A program made the position numbers and the translations under genes. Below are positions 63,888 to 64,000 of a stretch of DNA of 64,000 bases, piece after piece (within the stretch, counting starts at the first letter, position 1; the number at the start of each line of letters is the position of its first letter). The stretch covers positions 3,844,001 through 3,908,000 of the forward strand of contig NZ_JAPEPI010000001.1 in the NCBI RefSeq assembly GCF_026340305.1, read 5' to 3'. The notes beneath the pieces were generated by a model. That model made no database searches. It worked only from the letters and a program-made list of their open reading frames with translations, and had not been told where the DNA came from. The DNA comes from Streptomyces sp. NBC_01381 (GTDB taxonomy: Bacteria; Actinomycetota; Actinomycetes; Streptomycetales; Streptomycetaceae).

Positions 63888-64000
63888 ATGCTGGACACCA
63901 CCACACCGGGCGATGCCGCCCCGCCGACCGATGAGCGAGCAGCGCCGACCGAGGAGCCGCAGGGCTGTCTCTTCGCGCTCTCCCAGCCACCCCTGATGAT
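63888..64000 (+). CDS. Partial CDS entering the next region, unknown
   Basis: Open frame from ATG 63888 to the window end: an acidic, Thr/Pro-rich N-terminus (MLDTTTPGDAAPPTDERAA) followed by GCLFALSQPPLM, which looks like the beginning of a hydrophobic segment. Codon usage fits a real gene. Product not recognisable from 37 residues. No good ribosome-binding site is visible ahead of the ATG. Confidence 0.5.
   Translation, partial: MLDTTTPGDAAPPTDERAAPTEEPQGCLFALSQPPLM

Noticed and set aside
1..64000. CRISPR array, prophage, insertion sequence or biosynthetic gene cluster
   Set aside because: No regularly spaced repeats, transposase, integrase, phage structural or synthase genes were seen; gene content is housekeeping throughout.

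Overview
The window is a 64 kb piece of actinobacterial chromosome. The very high G+C coding bias, frequent GTG starts, start codons lying 6-8 bases behind a -10 box (leaderless transcripts), the gene families and their order all fit the conserved core of a Streptomyces chromosome. I see no prophage, transposase, conjugative element, biosynthetic gene cluster or CRISPR array. Accessory signals are limited to short palindromic interspersed repeats and small tandem duplications.

Layout. 1-2 kb: end of a mycosin-type protease, an SseB-like protein and a DUF1844 protein. 2-4 kb: translation operon infC-rpmI-rplT, with a long structured leader and an apparent AUC start for IF3. 4-10 kb: RNA methyltransferase, PAS histidine kinase and pheST. 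10-22 kb: regulatory and metabolic singletons: PP2C phosphatase, NsdA-like regulator, Nudix hydrolase, hydroxyacyl-CoA dehydrogenase, Tat-exported glycoside hydrolase-like protein, a divergent EamA transporter/MocR regulator pair, acetyltransferases, a degenerate histidine phosphatase and aldo/keto reductase. 22.8-27.8 kb: argC-argJ-argB-argD-argR with overlapping start/stop codons behind a promoter carrying an ARG box. 27.8-30.3 kb: a bile-acid:Na+ symporter-family gene split by a short palindromic repeat, an L,D-transpeptidase and a PPOX-fold protein. 30.3-33.1 kb: argG and argH behind a second ArgR-type promoter; argF is not in the window.

33-41 kb: aldo/keto reductase, TetR-DHA2 efflux pair, PlsC, GlpQ, a small sigma factor, GNAT, two small membrane proteins and a HAD phosphatase. 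41.3-45.2 kb: methionine ABC transporter metN-metI with two metQ lipoprotein genes, preceded by a 28-codon leader ORF ending in a Cys/Met cluster. 46-53 kb: corrinoid/siroheme genes: CobL (CbiE-CbiT fusion), a 1233-residue BluB-CobT fusion with a roughly 660-residue Pro/Ala/Glu-rich N-terminus, and CysG-type uroporphyrinogen methyltransferase. 53-57.5 kb: second SpoU methyltransferase, Ser/Thr kinase, two small orphan proteins, APH-fold kinase and zinc-ribbon protein. 57.5-58 kb: minus-strand tRNA cluster Gly-Cys-Val-Val-Val, the three Val copies identical. 58-64 kb: pabB-pabC, double-GNAT protein, DsbA-like protein, small membrane protein, Tat-exported DUF4874/DUF4832 protein and the start of a gene that runs off the window.

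Taken together this is housekeeping territory: translation, arginine, folate, corrinoid and methionine-uptake functions. The most notable features are cis-regulatory (IF3 start and attenuator, Cys/Met leader peptide, palindromic operators), one unusual fusion protein, and a gene broken by nested palindromic repeats. All names rest on reading the translations and motifs; no database search was possible.
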